A stretch of DNA of 64,000 bases from Closterium sp. Naga37s-1 (Eukaryota > Streptophyta > Zygnematophyceae > Desmidiales > Closteriaceae). Below are positions 1-11,100 of the stretch, piece by piece (position 1 is the first letter of the stretch; each line of letters begins with the position of its first letter). The position numbers and the translations under genes are program-made. The notes under the pieces are model-generated. The model ran no database searches, was not told the origin of the DNA, and was given only the letters and a program-made list of their open reading frames with translations. The stretch spans positions 2,480,001-2,544,000 of the forward strand of contig CANJKZ010000960.1 of the NCBI GenBank assembly GCA_947471745.1. Reading direction: 5' to 3'.

Positions 1-3000
1 AGACGCAGCAGTGGACTCAAACAAAGGGTCAGTGACAGCAGTGGCCAGAAAACGCGTGACAGCTGGACTAGCAGCACGTAGGGAGTCAGACGCAGGGTCC
101 GGACCGGCAGGAAGAGAGGACGCAGGAGGAGACGGCAGAGGGACAAGCTGTGGAGCAGTGGTAGGACACAGAGTCATAGAGTGAGTGCCAAGGGCAGGAG
201 GAGGACGTGGACGCGAAACACGACCAGCGCGAACAGGACGGACAGGCGACGCAGGACGAGACTCAGGCTCACGACGCTCCGTAAGACCACTAGTCGGTCC
301 AGAGTAAGGAGAAAGACCAGGCAGTGGAGAGGCGGGCTGAAACCGCGACTGGGACTGGACAGGCGGTGGACTCAGTAAAGGAGGAGGAGGAGGACCAGGA
401 GAAGGCGGGGAGCCAAGAACCTGCTGAAGAAGCGGAACGTAGTACGGCCGCGGCCGCACAGCACCTCCAGAAACAGCAGAGACAGAACCGGTACCCTCAG
501 CCCCAGGGTCTCCAGTCCCAGCAGCACCTCCAGCAGCTCCAGCACCAGCACCACCTCCAGCAGCTCCAGCACCAGCAGCACCTCCAGCACCAGTAGCACC
601 TCCAGCAGCACCAGCACCAGCAGCACCTCCAGAAGCCCCAGCAGCACCCCCAGCACCAGCAGCACCTCCAGAAACTCCAGCAGTACCTCCAGCTCCAGCA
701 GCACCACCAGAAGCACCAGCAGTACCACCAGCGCCAGTAGCACCACCAGCAGCACCAGCACCAGCAGCACCTCCAGTACCAGCAGCACCTCCAGAAGCCC
801 CAGCAGGACCTCCAGTAGCTCCAGCAGCACCCCGACAGCGCCGAGAGTACCACTCACGAAGCTGCTGTGGAGAGAGAGGCTCCCGCCGCGGCGGGACACC
901 GAGAGCACCTCCAGACGCAGCACGCGCAGGCTCAGCACCTCCAGACACAGCACCCTCAGGCTCCACACGCCCAGGCTCAGCACTCCCAGACTCAGCACCC
1001 CTAGTCCCCGCACCCGCAGGCTCAGCACCCCTAGCAGCACCGGAGTCGACAGCTACCTCGACCGGCTCGGCAGGGTCTACCTGGGACACACCTGAGGGGG
1101 CAGGACCCTGGGGGGGGAGGGGGTCTACCGGGGGAGTACCTGGTGCGAGGAAGAGCGGCGGGGGGGGGGGGGAGAGGCAGTGCGGTAGGGAAAAAGACGG
1201 TAGTACGACACCGACTCGTCAAACGTGACGTCCTGAACACGACGCGAGGTGGGGTGGTAGAACTGCCACCCGTGTGCGTCAGGAGGGAAGCCAAGGAAGA
1301 CACAGGGAACGGCACGGGAGGACAGCTTGTCCGCTGTAGTATCGCGGACAAAAGCTCGAGATCCCCAGACACGGAACGCGGACGCATCGCCAACCTTCCC
1401 TGTCCACCTCAGAGTAGGTGTGGTCTCCGGCAAGGAGACACGAGGCTGAAGGTTGATCTGATGCGCAGCGTACTGAACCGCGAACGGCCACAGAAAATGG
1501 GGAGCAGCCGCATGGATCATGGACATACGAGCGACGTCCATGACCATGCCAATGCGGTGCTCAGGAATCCCATTTTGCTGCGGGGAGGCCGGAAGCGTGA
1601 ACGTCTGGCGGATGCCCTCAGAACGACAGAAGGCTCTCAGGAGGTCGGAGGAAAACTCCCCGCCTCTGTCTGAGTGCAGACGCAGAACAGGAAGGTCTGA
1701 GCCGAAACTCTCACTAAGCTGGCGACGAGCACCGCGGATCCAGTCGATCAGCACCTCAGGGACCTCACCCTTGCTGCGCAAGGGGAAGACTGTGGCGTAA
1801 CGCGAGTAGTCGTCAACGACCAGCAGGAAGTAACGCTCGTGACCCTGTCCACGGACGCGGGCTGGGCCCCACACGTCCATGTGAAGAGTCTGCAGAGGGG
1901 CCTCAGTCGGAGGAAACGAGGAGGAGTGAGGAGCAGCGCGCTGCCGGCCCTCGACACAAGGAACACAGGTGGGGGCAGGCCCCGGAGGAAGGGGAGGGAG
2001 GGACCTGGGGAGTCCAGAGACAAGAGCACGGGAGGCCATACCTCGAAGACGAGGCAGGGAGGGGTGACCAAGGCGGTGGTGCCAAAGGAGAGTCTCGTGC
2101 GCCAGAGGACGACACGAGCAGGGGGAAGACGCTTGACTAGACCTGGACGCGGCACAAACACCTGACTGGACGCAGCTACCTGACCAGACGCAGGGACCGG
2201 AGGAGGCGCAGTAGTCAGTGTGTACAGACTCGACCCTGGCCGACGGGTGAACGTGGCCAGGTGGCGGCCCGTCCGAGAGCAAGTGCAGTGGGTCACACGC
2301 TGACCTCCAGGGGTGAACTGGTCAACCCACGCGTCCTGGAGGTCAGCTCCACTCACCAAGTTCGTAGAGAACGAGGGGAGGTGGAGTCCCGACAGCAAGC
2401 CCGACGGGGCCGCAGGACACGGTAGAACCGTGGAGGAGTGTGCAAGGACTGGGCCCCCGGAGGGGTCAGCAAGGGAGACCGCAACAGGCCGACTGAGCGG
2501 CATGAGCGTGGTGCTGTCTCTAAAGAAAGAGCGCGAAGCACCAGAGTCAAGTGTGAAAGTGTGCAAGGCCTCAGTAGGTGCAGTACCAGAGAGAGCAAAC
2601 GCACCAGTACCTGGAGCAGCAGACACACTAGTACCTTGAGCAGCAGACGCACTAGCACCTAGAGCAGCAGCCGCAATGCCCCGGTCGGGCGGGACACTCA
2701 GGTAACAGTCACCCTCAGCACTATCAGCAAGAGCATACATGGCAGCAAGGATAGCATCAAAGTCTAGATCAAAGATAGGCACATTCTGCAGAAGCAGATC
2801 ATGCCAACGAGGAAGCTCAACGGCGTCAGGAAACTGGGTACGCCAAGCGTCAGTCAAGCGACCGAAGCAGCGCTGCGTGGTGTGTGGGAGCCCACACACC
2901 TCCCCACTATGAGTGCCGGTGCGAAGAGCGTAAGTGCAGGGACCTGCACCCCCAGACCTCCCACGCCCAGCGTACCACTCACGAAGCTGCTGAACCGACG

Positions 3001-4060
3001 GGGTCTCACGGGTGCGCAGCTGCTGCTGGCGCTGGCTGCCACCAAAGCCTCCACGCTGCGCAGCTTCTCCTCGACCAGCACCACCTCCTCCGCTACCTCC
3101 ACCACCGCTGCCGCTGCCTCCACCTCCTCCGCCACCGCCGCCACGACCTCCACCGCCGCCACTGACGCCCCCACTCCCGGTACCACCCCCACCACCACCT
3201 CCACCTCCTCCGCCGCCTCCACCTCCTCCATTGCTTCCCCCGCCGCCCCCTCCACCACCCTTGCTCCCCTTGCCCTTGCTGGTGCAGCGTCTCCCACTAG
3301 AGGCAGACGCAGCGCCGACCTCCTCAGTGCCAACGAGGTCGACAGCAGCAGCAAAAGCAACAGAGGGGAGAAGGGGGACAGGGGAACACCCCTCAAAGAA
3401 GGGGGTGCGACGGTCGCCGCGAGAAGCACCAACAGCTAAGATACTCTTCTCAGCTGCAGCAAGGCGCTCCTCTAGCAGGTCGACAGTCAGCTCGGTGGGG
3501 CAAAGGGAGAGAAAGTGGTCCCTGACTGAAGAGAGAGAGTCAGGGAGGCGGGTGACTAGGTAGTACAGGGTGATGTACATGGGGGGGGGGGTTCTTGGCA
3601 CAGAACTCAGTGGGAAGGGCAGCGCGGTGGCGGGCGTCACTAGTGCGAAGGTGAGCAACTAGGTCAGCAACAGTAGCAAAGGCAGCAAGGTCAGGGAAAA
3701 GGTACGGTAGCATGAGGCGGCTGAGGGCAGCAGTGGCAGGGGAGGAGCAGCGTGCAACTACAGCGTCGTACAAAGACTGAGAAGTCTTGTACTGGCCAAA
3801 GTGCGCGCGCTCAGCAGGCGGGAGGTGACTACGAACAACAAGACGAGCAACAGCATCACGAGTGGTCCACTGCGAGCGAACAGTACTGTCTGCAGTGGCA
3901 GCAGGAGCAGTGGAAACACCGGACGTGTGATCGAAGAGGGACACCCCATCCCTAGAATCACACTGAAGAAAGAGCTGTAGGTCGTCAACCCACACGTCAA
4001 AATCAACTGCACGTCCCTCAGCATCAAAGGTGAGAACGGTAGGACTAGCCATAGCAGCAG
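1..4060 (-). mobile_element. Ty1/copia LTR retrotransposon, fossil, truncated by window edge
   Basis: The minus strand carries, in element order from right to left, a gag-like region (about 4052-3300), a Gly-rich stretch and a Cys/His-containing segment (about 2900-3250), a pepsin-like protease motif LDSGAS (near 2540), a GAG-pre-integrase HHRLGHPS motif (near 2070), an integrase core with an HSDRGGEF block (near 1665), and a long Ala/Gly/Pro-rich linker running to position 1. Reverse transcriptase and RNase H would lie left of the window. The element is broken, with a few interruptions between reading frames. No LTR was located in the window. The polyprotein style is one I recall from Closterium genomes, which is the main clue to the organism. 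Family assignment is firm; age is unknown, though motif preservation suggests it is not ancient. Confidence 0.85.
490..840. repeat. CAGCA/CTCCAG low-complexity repeat in the copia linker
   Basis: Imperfect units of about 9-18 bp built from 'cagcacctccag' encode an Ala/Gly-rich run on the minus strand, between the integrase and the off-window reverse transcriptase. It is part of the fossil element rather than a separate locus. Confidence 0.7.
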
Positions 4061-4099
4061 TAGGAGCAGTAGCAGCAGTAGCAGCAGTAGCAGCAATAG

Positions 4100-4925
4100 C
4101 AGCAGTGCAAGGCAGTGCTGCTCAGTAGGGCAGTGCGGTTCGGTGGGGGCGGCGCGGCTCTGCTGAGCGGCGCGGCTCGGCTGGGCGGCGCGGCTCGGCT
4201 GGGCGACGCGGCTCGGCTGGGGGGGCGCGGCTCGGCCGGGCGGCGCGGCTCGACGGGGCGGCTCGGGTGCTTATCAGGAGCGGGTGCGGGGCCGGGCCTT
4301 GACAGCAGGGGCCGTAGCAGCAGGTGTCGCGCCATCAGGGGAGGGGCCGCGACTGCAGGTGCCGCGTCAGCAGGGGCCACTTCAGCAGGGGAGAGGCCGC
4401 AGGCAGGGGCGATGTCGCGAGCAGGGGCGACGCCGCGAGCAACGGCGACGCCGCGAGCAAGGGCGACGCCGTGGGCAGGGGCGACGCCGCGGGCTGGGGC
4501 GACGCCGTGGGCTGGGGCGACGCCGCGGGCAGGGGCGACGCCGCTAGCAGGGGCGACGCCGCGTAGGGGCCACTGAGGGGCCGCGAAGGGGCCAAAAAGG
4601 GGCCGTTAAGGGGCCGCGAAGGGGCCAATAAGGGGCCGCGAAGGGGCCGTAGGGGGCCACAACGGGGCCGTTAGGGGGCCGCGAAAGGGCCGTGAAGGGG
4701 CCGATAAGGGGCCGATAGGGGGCCACGAAGGGGCCGCTAAGGGGGGGCCGTGAAGGGGCCGCGAAGGGGCCGCTAGGGGGGCCGCGAAGGGGCGGATAAG
4801 GGGCCGCGAAGGGGTCGTAGGGGGCCGCGAAGGGGCCGTTAGGGGGCCGCGAAGGGGCCGCTAAGGGGCCGCGAAGGAGCCGCTAAGGGGCCGCGTAGGG
4901 GCCGCGAAGGCGTAGGTCAGGGCAG
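4100..4925. repeat. GC-rich minisatellite, 'ggggccgcgaag' type
   Basis: Degenerate units of about 11-18 bp, such as 'ggggccgcgaag' and 'ggggccgttag', fill this stretch; 4100-4560 has a related 'gcgacgccgcg' form. It abuts the 5' side of the copia gag region, so it may be the element's leader or an older satellite beside it. ORFs here on either strand are only translated repeat. Confidence 0.8.
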
Positions 4926-5539
4926 TGCGCGAAGCGCGCTTCGGGCGGGTAAAAAAAAAAAAAAAAAAAAACGTGGTGGGCCCTTAGGAAGAAACAGTCC
5001 CACTAGGGAACCTGCTCTATACCATGTGAGAATTTAACGAGAAGAATAATGAAACTAGAAAACGAGATGGGTACAAGTAGGAAACACAAAGTGTTGTACC
5101 CTCTAAGAACTACCCCACTACAGCCTAAACAGACTATAGCATATTTAAGTTTGACACAACACTTCAAAATTTTCACTACAAAGGCATGCGATTTTGGGAA
5201 CTGAATATATGTTTGTTCGTCCTCATACATATGTTTCGTTTTCATCTGATTTTACAGGCTTGGTAAAATATTTCGCCTGAATTTCCAGACTACCCATAGA
5301 TTTTCGTCTGACGCTCAGACAAAGGAAAAAAATCCAGTCTGATTTTCAGACTGAGTTTTTTACTAGCAACGTCCCTGCTCCCGCCACTGTTCACGACGCA
5401 ACCCAACCCCACGGTTCGGTTGGTAACCCGCGCTCCGGACCTCCGCCTCGACATATCCCAACCTCGGCGCTAGGCCCGTAGCGCACGCCAAATCCTCGCG
5501 TTACCGTCACCACTCTACTTCGCTATATATTCTTCGCGC
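4926..5539. other. Unassigned AT-richer segment with an A tract
   Basis: An uninterrupted run of about 20 A lies near 4951-4971. The rest is AT-rich. A small hairpin with 8-bp arms, CAGTCTGA-TTT-TCAGACTG, sits at 5335-5353. A minus-strand 80-codon ORF (5245-5003) has no recognisable motif. I see no gene here. Confidence 0.4.
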
Positions 5540-5875
5540 ATGCCTTCACTCATTGTATTGTTTTGTTTAGATAGTGCAATTATCGCTCACTCGCTCAATT
5601 GCACTCGTAACATAGTTACAGACCTTCCCATTTTTAATCCCCAACCTATGTCGCGTGGAAAACCGCGAACGGTTTCTGCCATTCCGCCGTTTTCGTTTGC
5701 TTCTGGGTTGGTTGCCATAGCGAAATTCTGGAAGCTGCTGGGTTTGAGTGGGTTGCGTTTACATTCACGTCAAAGTGCCATAGTTCATTTTTGTTTAGCG
5801 GTACCGGAACTGCTACTAAAACTGGCTGAGATGAATGACTTCCAAGCGAGAAGTTTCACAACTGGAAGTAAGTGA
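5540..5875 (+). CDS. Unrecognised 111-codon ORF
   Basis: An open frame with a hydrophobic N-terminus (start MPSLIVLFCLDSA) and no family I can name. It overlaps another unrecognised ORF on the opposite strand, so at most one of the two is likely to be real. There is no supporting splice or promoter context. Listed only so that the region is not left blank. Confidence 0.12.
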   Translation: MPSLIVLFCLDSAIIAHSLNCTRNIVTDLPIFNPQPMSRGKPRTVSAIPPFSFASGLVAIAKFWKLLGLSGLRLHSRQSAIVHFCLAVPELLLKLAEMNDFQARSFTTGSK

Positions 5876-6093
5876 ACAGACCCGCACGTACCATGCTGCA
5901 TCACACAGATCCAACAATGGAATGGGGGACTCTCCAGACCGCCGAAACACAGCCTAATTAGGGAGATCCTTCCACTAAAACCAGGATAGAGTTGGTGGCG
6001 TGAGAGGATTGTTACACGCCGAGCGGCCACAACGGAAACGACAGCCATGGTTTGTAAATTGGTTTGGAAGAAACGAGTAACGGTGGCAGCCAT
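5785..6093 (-). CDS. Unrecognised ORF with presequence-like N-terminus
   Basis: The first 27 residues (MAATVTRFFQTNLQTMAVVS and onward to ARRV) are Ser/Thr/Arg-containing and lack acidic residues, as in organelle presequences. A possible donor (GTAACA) follows the codons for ARRV, so this could be a first exon of a minus-strand gene diverging from the giant gene at 7.27 kb. The downstream part is not recognisable. It is weak evidence and could be chance. Confidence 0.2.
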   Translation of the reverse strand: MAATVTRFFQTNLQTMAVVSVVAARRVTILSRHQLYPGFSGRISLIRLCFGGLESPPFHCWICVMQHGTCGSVHLLPVVKLLAWKSFISASFSSSSGTAKQK

Positions 6094-6599
6094 GGGAGGG
6101 AGCGAGCGAGCAAACCGAAAATCAGTCCTTTCTCCCTTCCCTTCACATCACATCCACTTCAACCACTAGCACAATCTACCGGCAAGAACGTCAACCAAAT
6201 CACTCACCCTGCACGCTCGTCTCTCGTTCAGTTTGCTCCTCGTATCCGTTTTTCGCCTTACAGATAGGAAAGTAACGCCACGCCACTCATTCTGACGAAT
6301 TTGATAGAATTGTCGAAGCGCTTCTGTGTCGCCTTCAAGGAGCTGCGTCGCGTCGCGTTCCGCCCTGTGGTCTGTCACTTGAAGCGTAGTAGCGGACTGC
6401 ACGGTACATCGCGTAGTTACGTCGCTCACGCGGAACAAATAGCTGATTGCTCACACGTGACGCTTCGTTTGTTTAGAGCAGTTCAGATTACTTCATTCCG
6501 TAGCGTTGTTACGGGGTGCTCTCATGCGGTGCGCTTACGCTGCTTTCCCCCGTAGCTCCAATGCGCGCGTCCCTTCTCCCCTCGGTGGGAATGATTTTG

Positions 6600-6665
6600 C
6601 AGCTAACGCACATTCGCTAACGCGCATTCGCTAATGCGCATTCGCTAACGCGCATTTGCCAATGA
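6600..6665. repeat. 14-bp tandem repeat, cgctaacgcgcatt, about 4 copies
   Basis: Four near-identical 14-bp units with one or two substitutions each. The flanks (6540-7200) contain scattered related 'acgcattcg' words and a GCC/GTC-rich trinucleotide tract at about 7005-7075. No gene is seen in 6100-7268. Confidence 0.75.
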
Positions 6666-7204
6666 CGTATGTAGTAACGGGCGTTTGTTAGTGACGCATT
6701 CTCGTACCGCACACAAACACGACAGCCCCAGACATATTAGCTCGAATTCCCGAGAGTGCTCTATTTATATGCTTCGCGGAACGAATTCAACCGATTTCCC
6801 GACAGTCTAACCACCCCCACTAAGTCGACCTATTAATCACCACCCCGGCTCGGTCAACTTGGTCGGGACACAAGGGGTAGTTAATTTAACGAAGCTCGCT
6901 TCCAACGGACTTGCATTAGGCGAAGCTCGCATAATGTTTTCGCCAGCGTCGTTGCCGCTGTCGCGTTCGTGGTAAACCAGTTCCGAACAAGTAGCGAGTA
7001 CGTAGCCACCGCCGTCGTTGCCGTCGTCGCCGTCGTCGTCGCCGTCGTCGTAGCCGTCGTCGGCCGTCGTTAACATTCCAGGCTTCGGCGTCGCCTGCAC
7101 GCCACGCCTTTGACCGAGCGAATACCCTCATTTCGGCAATACTAAGCGGCGGGAAGACGGCAGAGTACATACAAAGCCGGAAACAGTATCCGCGTTCACA
7201 TTAG

Positions 7205-7268
7205 TTGCTCTTTGTATTTAAATCAAGAATCCGCAGAAATTTAAGCAGCAGATAGCCACGCGGCGGCC
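7205..7268 (+). promoter_or_regulatory. Possible core promoter / 5' UTR of the beta-helix gene
   Basis: A TATA-like tatttaaat lies near 7215, about 50 bp before the proposed ATG at 7269, which has a favourable context (gccATGG). The TATA is closer to the start codon than usual for a long 5' UTR, so the true promoter may lie further upstream. Confidence 0.25.
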
Positions 7269-7470
7269 ATGGGGAACGGGGAATCATCAACTTTCCGCCA
7301 ATGTGCTCGGCGCGCATCTCTCCTTTCACACCGCCACGTGTCACCCGCCTCCCTGATTCCCTCCCACATCCCCTTCCTTCCACTCCTCCTCCTCCTCTCC
7401 CTCCTCCCGCCGTCGTCGCTCATCAACCTGGCAGCAGCAGCGCCAGCGGCGGGTACGTGTGAGGGTAGGA

Positions 7471-7529
<59 letters not shown>

Positions 7530-8158
7530 TGTGTGTGTGTGGTAGAGGTGTGTGTGTGTGTGGGTGGTGTGTGTGTGTGGTAGAGGTGTGTGTGTGTGGG
7601 AGAGGTGTGCGTGGAAGAGGGGCGTGTGTGGGGGATTTTTTTTGTGGGGGAGGTGTGTATGTGTGTGTGCGCGCAAGCGCACGTGCGTATGTGTTATAGT
7701 TTTGAAACGTCTCAAAACTTGTTTGCTCACACACACGCTCACGTGCTGTGGGTTGAAATTCGAGACCTTTTCTCTCTCCCCCCCTGCCCCACCATACAGC
7801 AACGGGTTGTCCCCTAAGCACCTCCGCCCTCTTCGTGCATTCCAAGGGTGTCTGCTTGTTCTTTATGTCGACCCATAATTCACCTCCTCCTTCCTCCTAC
7901 CTCCCCCTCCCCTCCCCGTCCCTCCCCTCCATCCCCCATCTGCACTACACCGCAACGGGCTGTTCCCTAAGCATGTCCGCCCTCTTTGTGCATTTCAAGG
8001 GCACATTCTCGAATCTTAACCATTCCAGAAATCCCCTCCCCCCCCCTCGTCTCTACCCCACCACACCGCAGCAGGCTGTTCCCTGAGCACGTCCGCCCTC
8101 TTTGTCCATCCCAAGGGCACCCTCTCCGCCTGCTGCGGCTCCCAGGACAGCCCCTGCG
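7269..8158 (+). CDS. Beta-helix gene exons 1-2: signal peptide and N-terminus
   Basis: Exon 1 (7269-7452) encodes a basic start, then the hydrophobic run IPFLPLLLLLSLLPPSS, then an Ala-rich end, which reads as a secretory signal. Exon 2 (8072-8158) encodes GCSLSTSALFVHPKG and a Cys-rich CCGSQDSPC. Two earlier partial copies of exon 2 lie at about 7800 (good acceptor, no matching donor) and about 7955 (acceptor AG altered to CG). The intron between exons 1 and 2 also holds a long (TG)n tract and a degenerate palindrome at 7700-7717. Confidence 0.65.
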
Positions 8159-11100
8159 GTATGTGACACGTGGCAAGTCAGTCAGACACGTGGCAAGTCA
8201 ATTAGACAAGTGGCAATTCCGTTAAACGCGTGTGGGTATGTCTGCATGTGTGCAGTACACCCAGATGCCCTCTACCCCATGCATGTGTGCAGTACACCCA
8301 GATGCCCTCTACCCCATGCATGTGGTATGCCTAAGTAAAGGGCAACCAACCTTGCTGAATATTCTCCCGTTATTTCCCCTCTTGTGCTGCTGTAACTCCA
8401 TTTCTGTTCCCCCCTCCTCGTTCTTTCCATTTGGTCACTATATTCCTTCTCTCCCTCTCCCTGCTCTTGTCTCCCTCACTCCCTCCATCTCGTCCTTCTC
8501 CCTCCATCTCGTCCTTCTCTTGAGGCGCCTCAAAAGTCGTCTCATGTCTCGCGGTTTTTATGTGGGGAGAATTATAATTGCATGGAAGTGTGCACGTAAC
8601 CTTCAGCGGTTACTCGTAAGGGCGCGGTTACCAAAGTCACTCGCCAATGTTGTCGAAGAAGTTCCCGAAGGCTGACTTGGCACCCTGAATTTGTTTCATT
8701 GCCTAGTTGGCGAACCCCTTTCCTAGTTGGATTCTGGGTAGTTGGGTTTCTTGTACGTAGATCTCGAGGGTAGTCTAGCTACTTTAGCTGCTACCAGACT
8801 CTCTGTTTCTGAGTTCCGAATTGTGCTGTACTGATGAAGGCGTGATTGGGTTCGCCCATCCGCCGAAACTAGTTTACGCAAGGAGGCTTTTCGGAAGCTA
8901 AGGGTTTTTCAGATCTGCGTTTTTTTTTTTTCACCAGTTTTTACTGTTTGATTCCTTTGCTTAAGCGTCCTCTCTACTACTGCAGCCCTTCGAAACATGA
9001 GTCAGGGTGACCCTTGGGATACCGAATGGTTTCCAGAAAACGAAGAGGCCGGTACTGAAGGACGCGGCTCGTCGAAGAAAGCTCGTGGGCGCGGAGGATC
9101 GTTGCGTCCTGCTACCAGGAGTGCATCGAAGCACTCGCGGGACGGCAGTCGTATTCCGCCTTTGCAGTTGACCTACGAACCTGTTTCACGAAGCAAGCAA
9201 CCTGAGATTCCTCCCCCCGGACCTTCTGGGAGTTGTCCAAGCATGGAGATGCCGGATCAGCCCGTTGACAATTCTCCGATTCCTGAAATTTTCAAGAGTT
9301 GGACTACTGCAGCGGTGAAAGATCTCCGGGACGGCTTCAAGGACCTTCTTAAAGCGAAAAGCAAGCTTAGAAAGATGAAGGAGTTGGATCGCCAAGGTTC
9401 TATTATGCACAGCATCAGGACTAAGGCGGTCGAATTCCAGACGAAGAACGACTCCGTCAAAGAGAAATCTGCAGCAGCTGTCGCGAAGATCCACTTGGAG
9501 AATCAAAAACGGCTGCAGGCGGAGTTTATCGCTTCTAAAGAACTGGAGGTTGAAGAAATTCAGGCAGCTGTCGGCACGCATGTCACGACTCTGGCGACGA
9601 AGATGGAAGAGCACATCAAGGGCCTCAGCTCCGACCCCAATCTGGTGGTTTCTGATACCGCCAAAGAACGCTATCGGCGACTGAAGGGGCGGTGCATCGA
9701 GAAGGCTCAATCTGACATCGCGGCGGCCAAGGATGAGATGACCATCCGAGAGATCGATCGACAGCATAAGCTGGCGGCTGAGGATTTGAAGGCTGCTGCA
9801 GCTGAGGAGGTGCAAGAGATGGAAATGGAGCCTGCGATTGAGGAGATTTTGGCTAAGCATGCCAAGAAGATTGAAGACAAGCTTCGGCGGGAGATTATGC
9901 AGAAGCTTGAGGCCAGTCTATCTAAGAAGCTGCAGAAGAATCTTCACATCGGAGAGCAGAACTCTTCGCAGGCCGCATCCGCTGACGAGAAGCAGACGGC
10001 TCAACCTGGGAGGCAGGACGGTGCACCTGGGAAGCCTAAGCCGAAGAAGAAGCGGGGTGGTAAGACTCCAAAGAAGCAGAATTCCAGCGCCGACAAAGAG
10101 CAGCAGGCGAAAGGCCCTACCACATCGAAGGCCAAGGGACCAAAAAACGGCGGAGGCGGCCCCGAAAAAGGGCCGCACAAGAAGTGGCCAGCCACGATTT
10201 AGCGCTCCGTTGGTTCGCAAAGCTAACGTTTCGGCAGGCGGCGTTACGAGTTCGCAACCGCGGAGTTCATAACCTCAGTGCCAAAGTCTTGTCCTTGGAC
10301 GAGAAGAAAGCGTTGGGGCTTGGTCTGAAGTTTATCCCAACGCCCGCTGTTTCCCTTTCTATGGTCGAGTTAGATCAGCTTTGCCGACAGATTTCGCTAC
10401 GTTTCTTCTTCAAGGATGCAGACCCGGCTAAGGACTATCGTTTTCGAGTGAGAAATCCGAGCTGGGCACCTGATCGGAGTGAGATTCCGGAGCAGGTTTT
10501 CAGAGATTCGTCCTCGGACTTATCTTTTCTGCTGAAGGCATCTAGGCCTCCTCGACACCGAAACATCTCGTTACGTGTTCGACAGGCCTTGCGTTCCATC
10601 GCCGCAGATCGTAGTGTGGTTATTAAACCGGCCGACAAGAACATCGGGATCACTGTGATGGATCGGGAACTTTATGTTCGTCTCTGTATGGACCATCTAG
10701 GCGACAGATCGACTTATACCCCGGTTCTCCACGATCCTACTGCCTTAGTCGTTCAGGGACTGCACGAACTGCGTCACGCATGGGGCCCTGCTTATCCCGA
10801 CAGCCTTTGGAAGTATTTTCTAGACGAACCACCTGGAGGTTGGAAACCCGCAGCCTTTTACATCCTTCCTAAGCTACATAAGAAGCAGCTCGCTGGGCGT
10901 CCGATCGCCGCTTCGCATTCATGGGTTACTTCGAATGTCAGTAGATGGTTAGATGCGGAACTTAGGCCGTGGGTGCTACGACAGCATACTTACCTCCGAG
11001 ACTCTCTTTCGCTACTCTTGTCGCTGGAGGAAACTTCATTTCCTAACGAGATTCTTCTAGCCACGTACAACGTCTCGTCGCTCTACCCCAGTATTCCTCT

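Noticed and set aside
7341-7845. His-Thr and Cys-Val rich ORFs
   Set aside because: Translated (TG)n tract.
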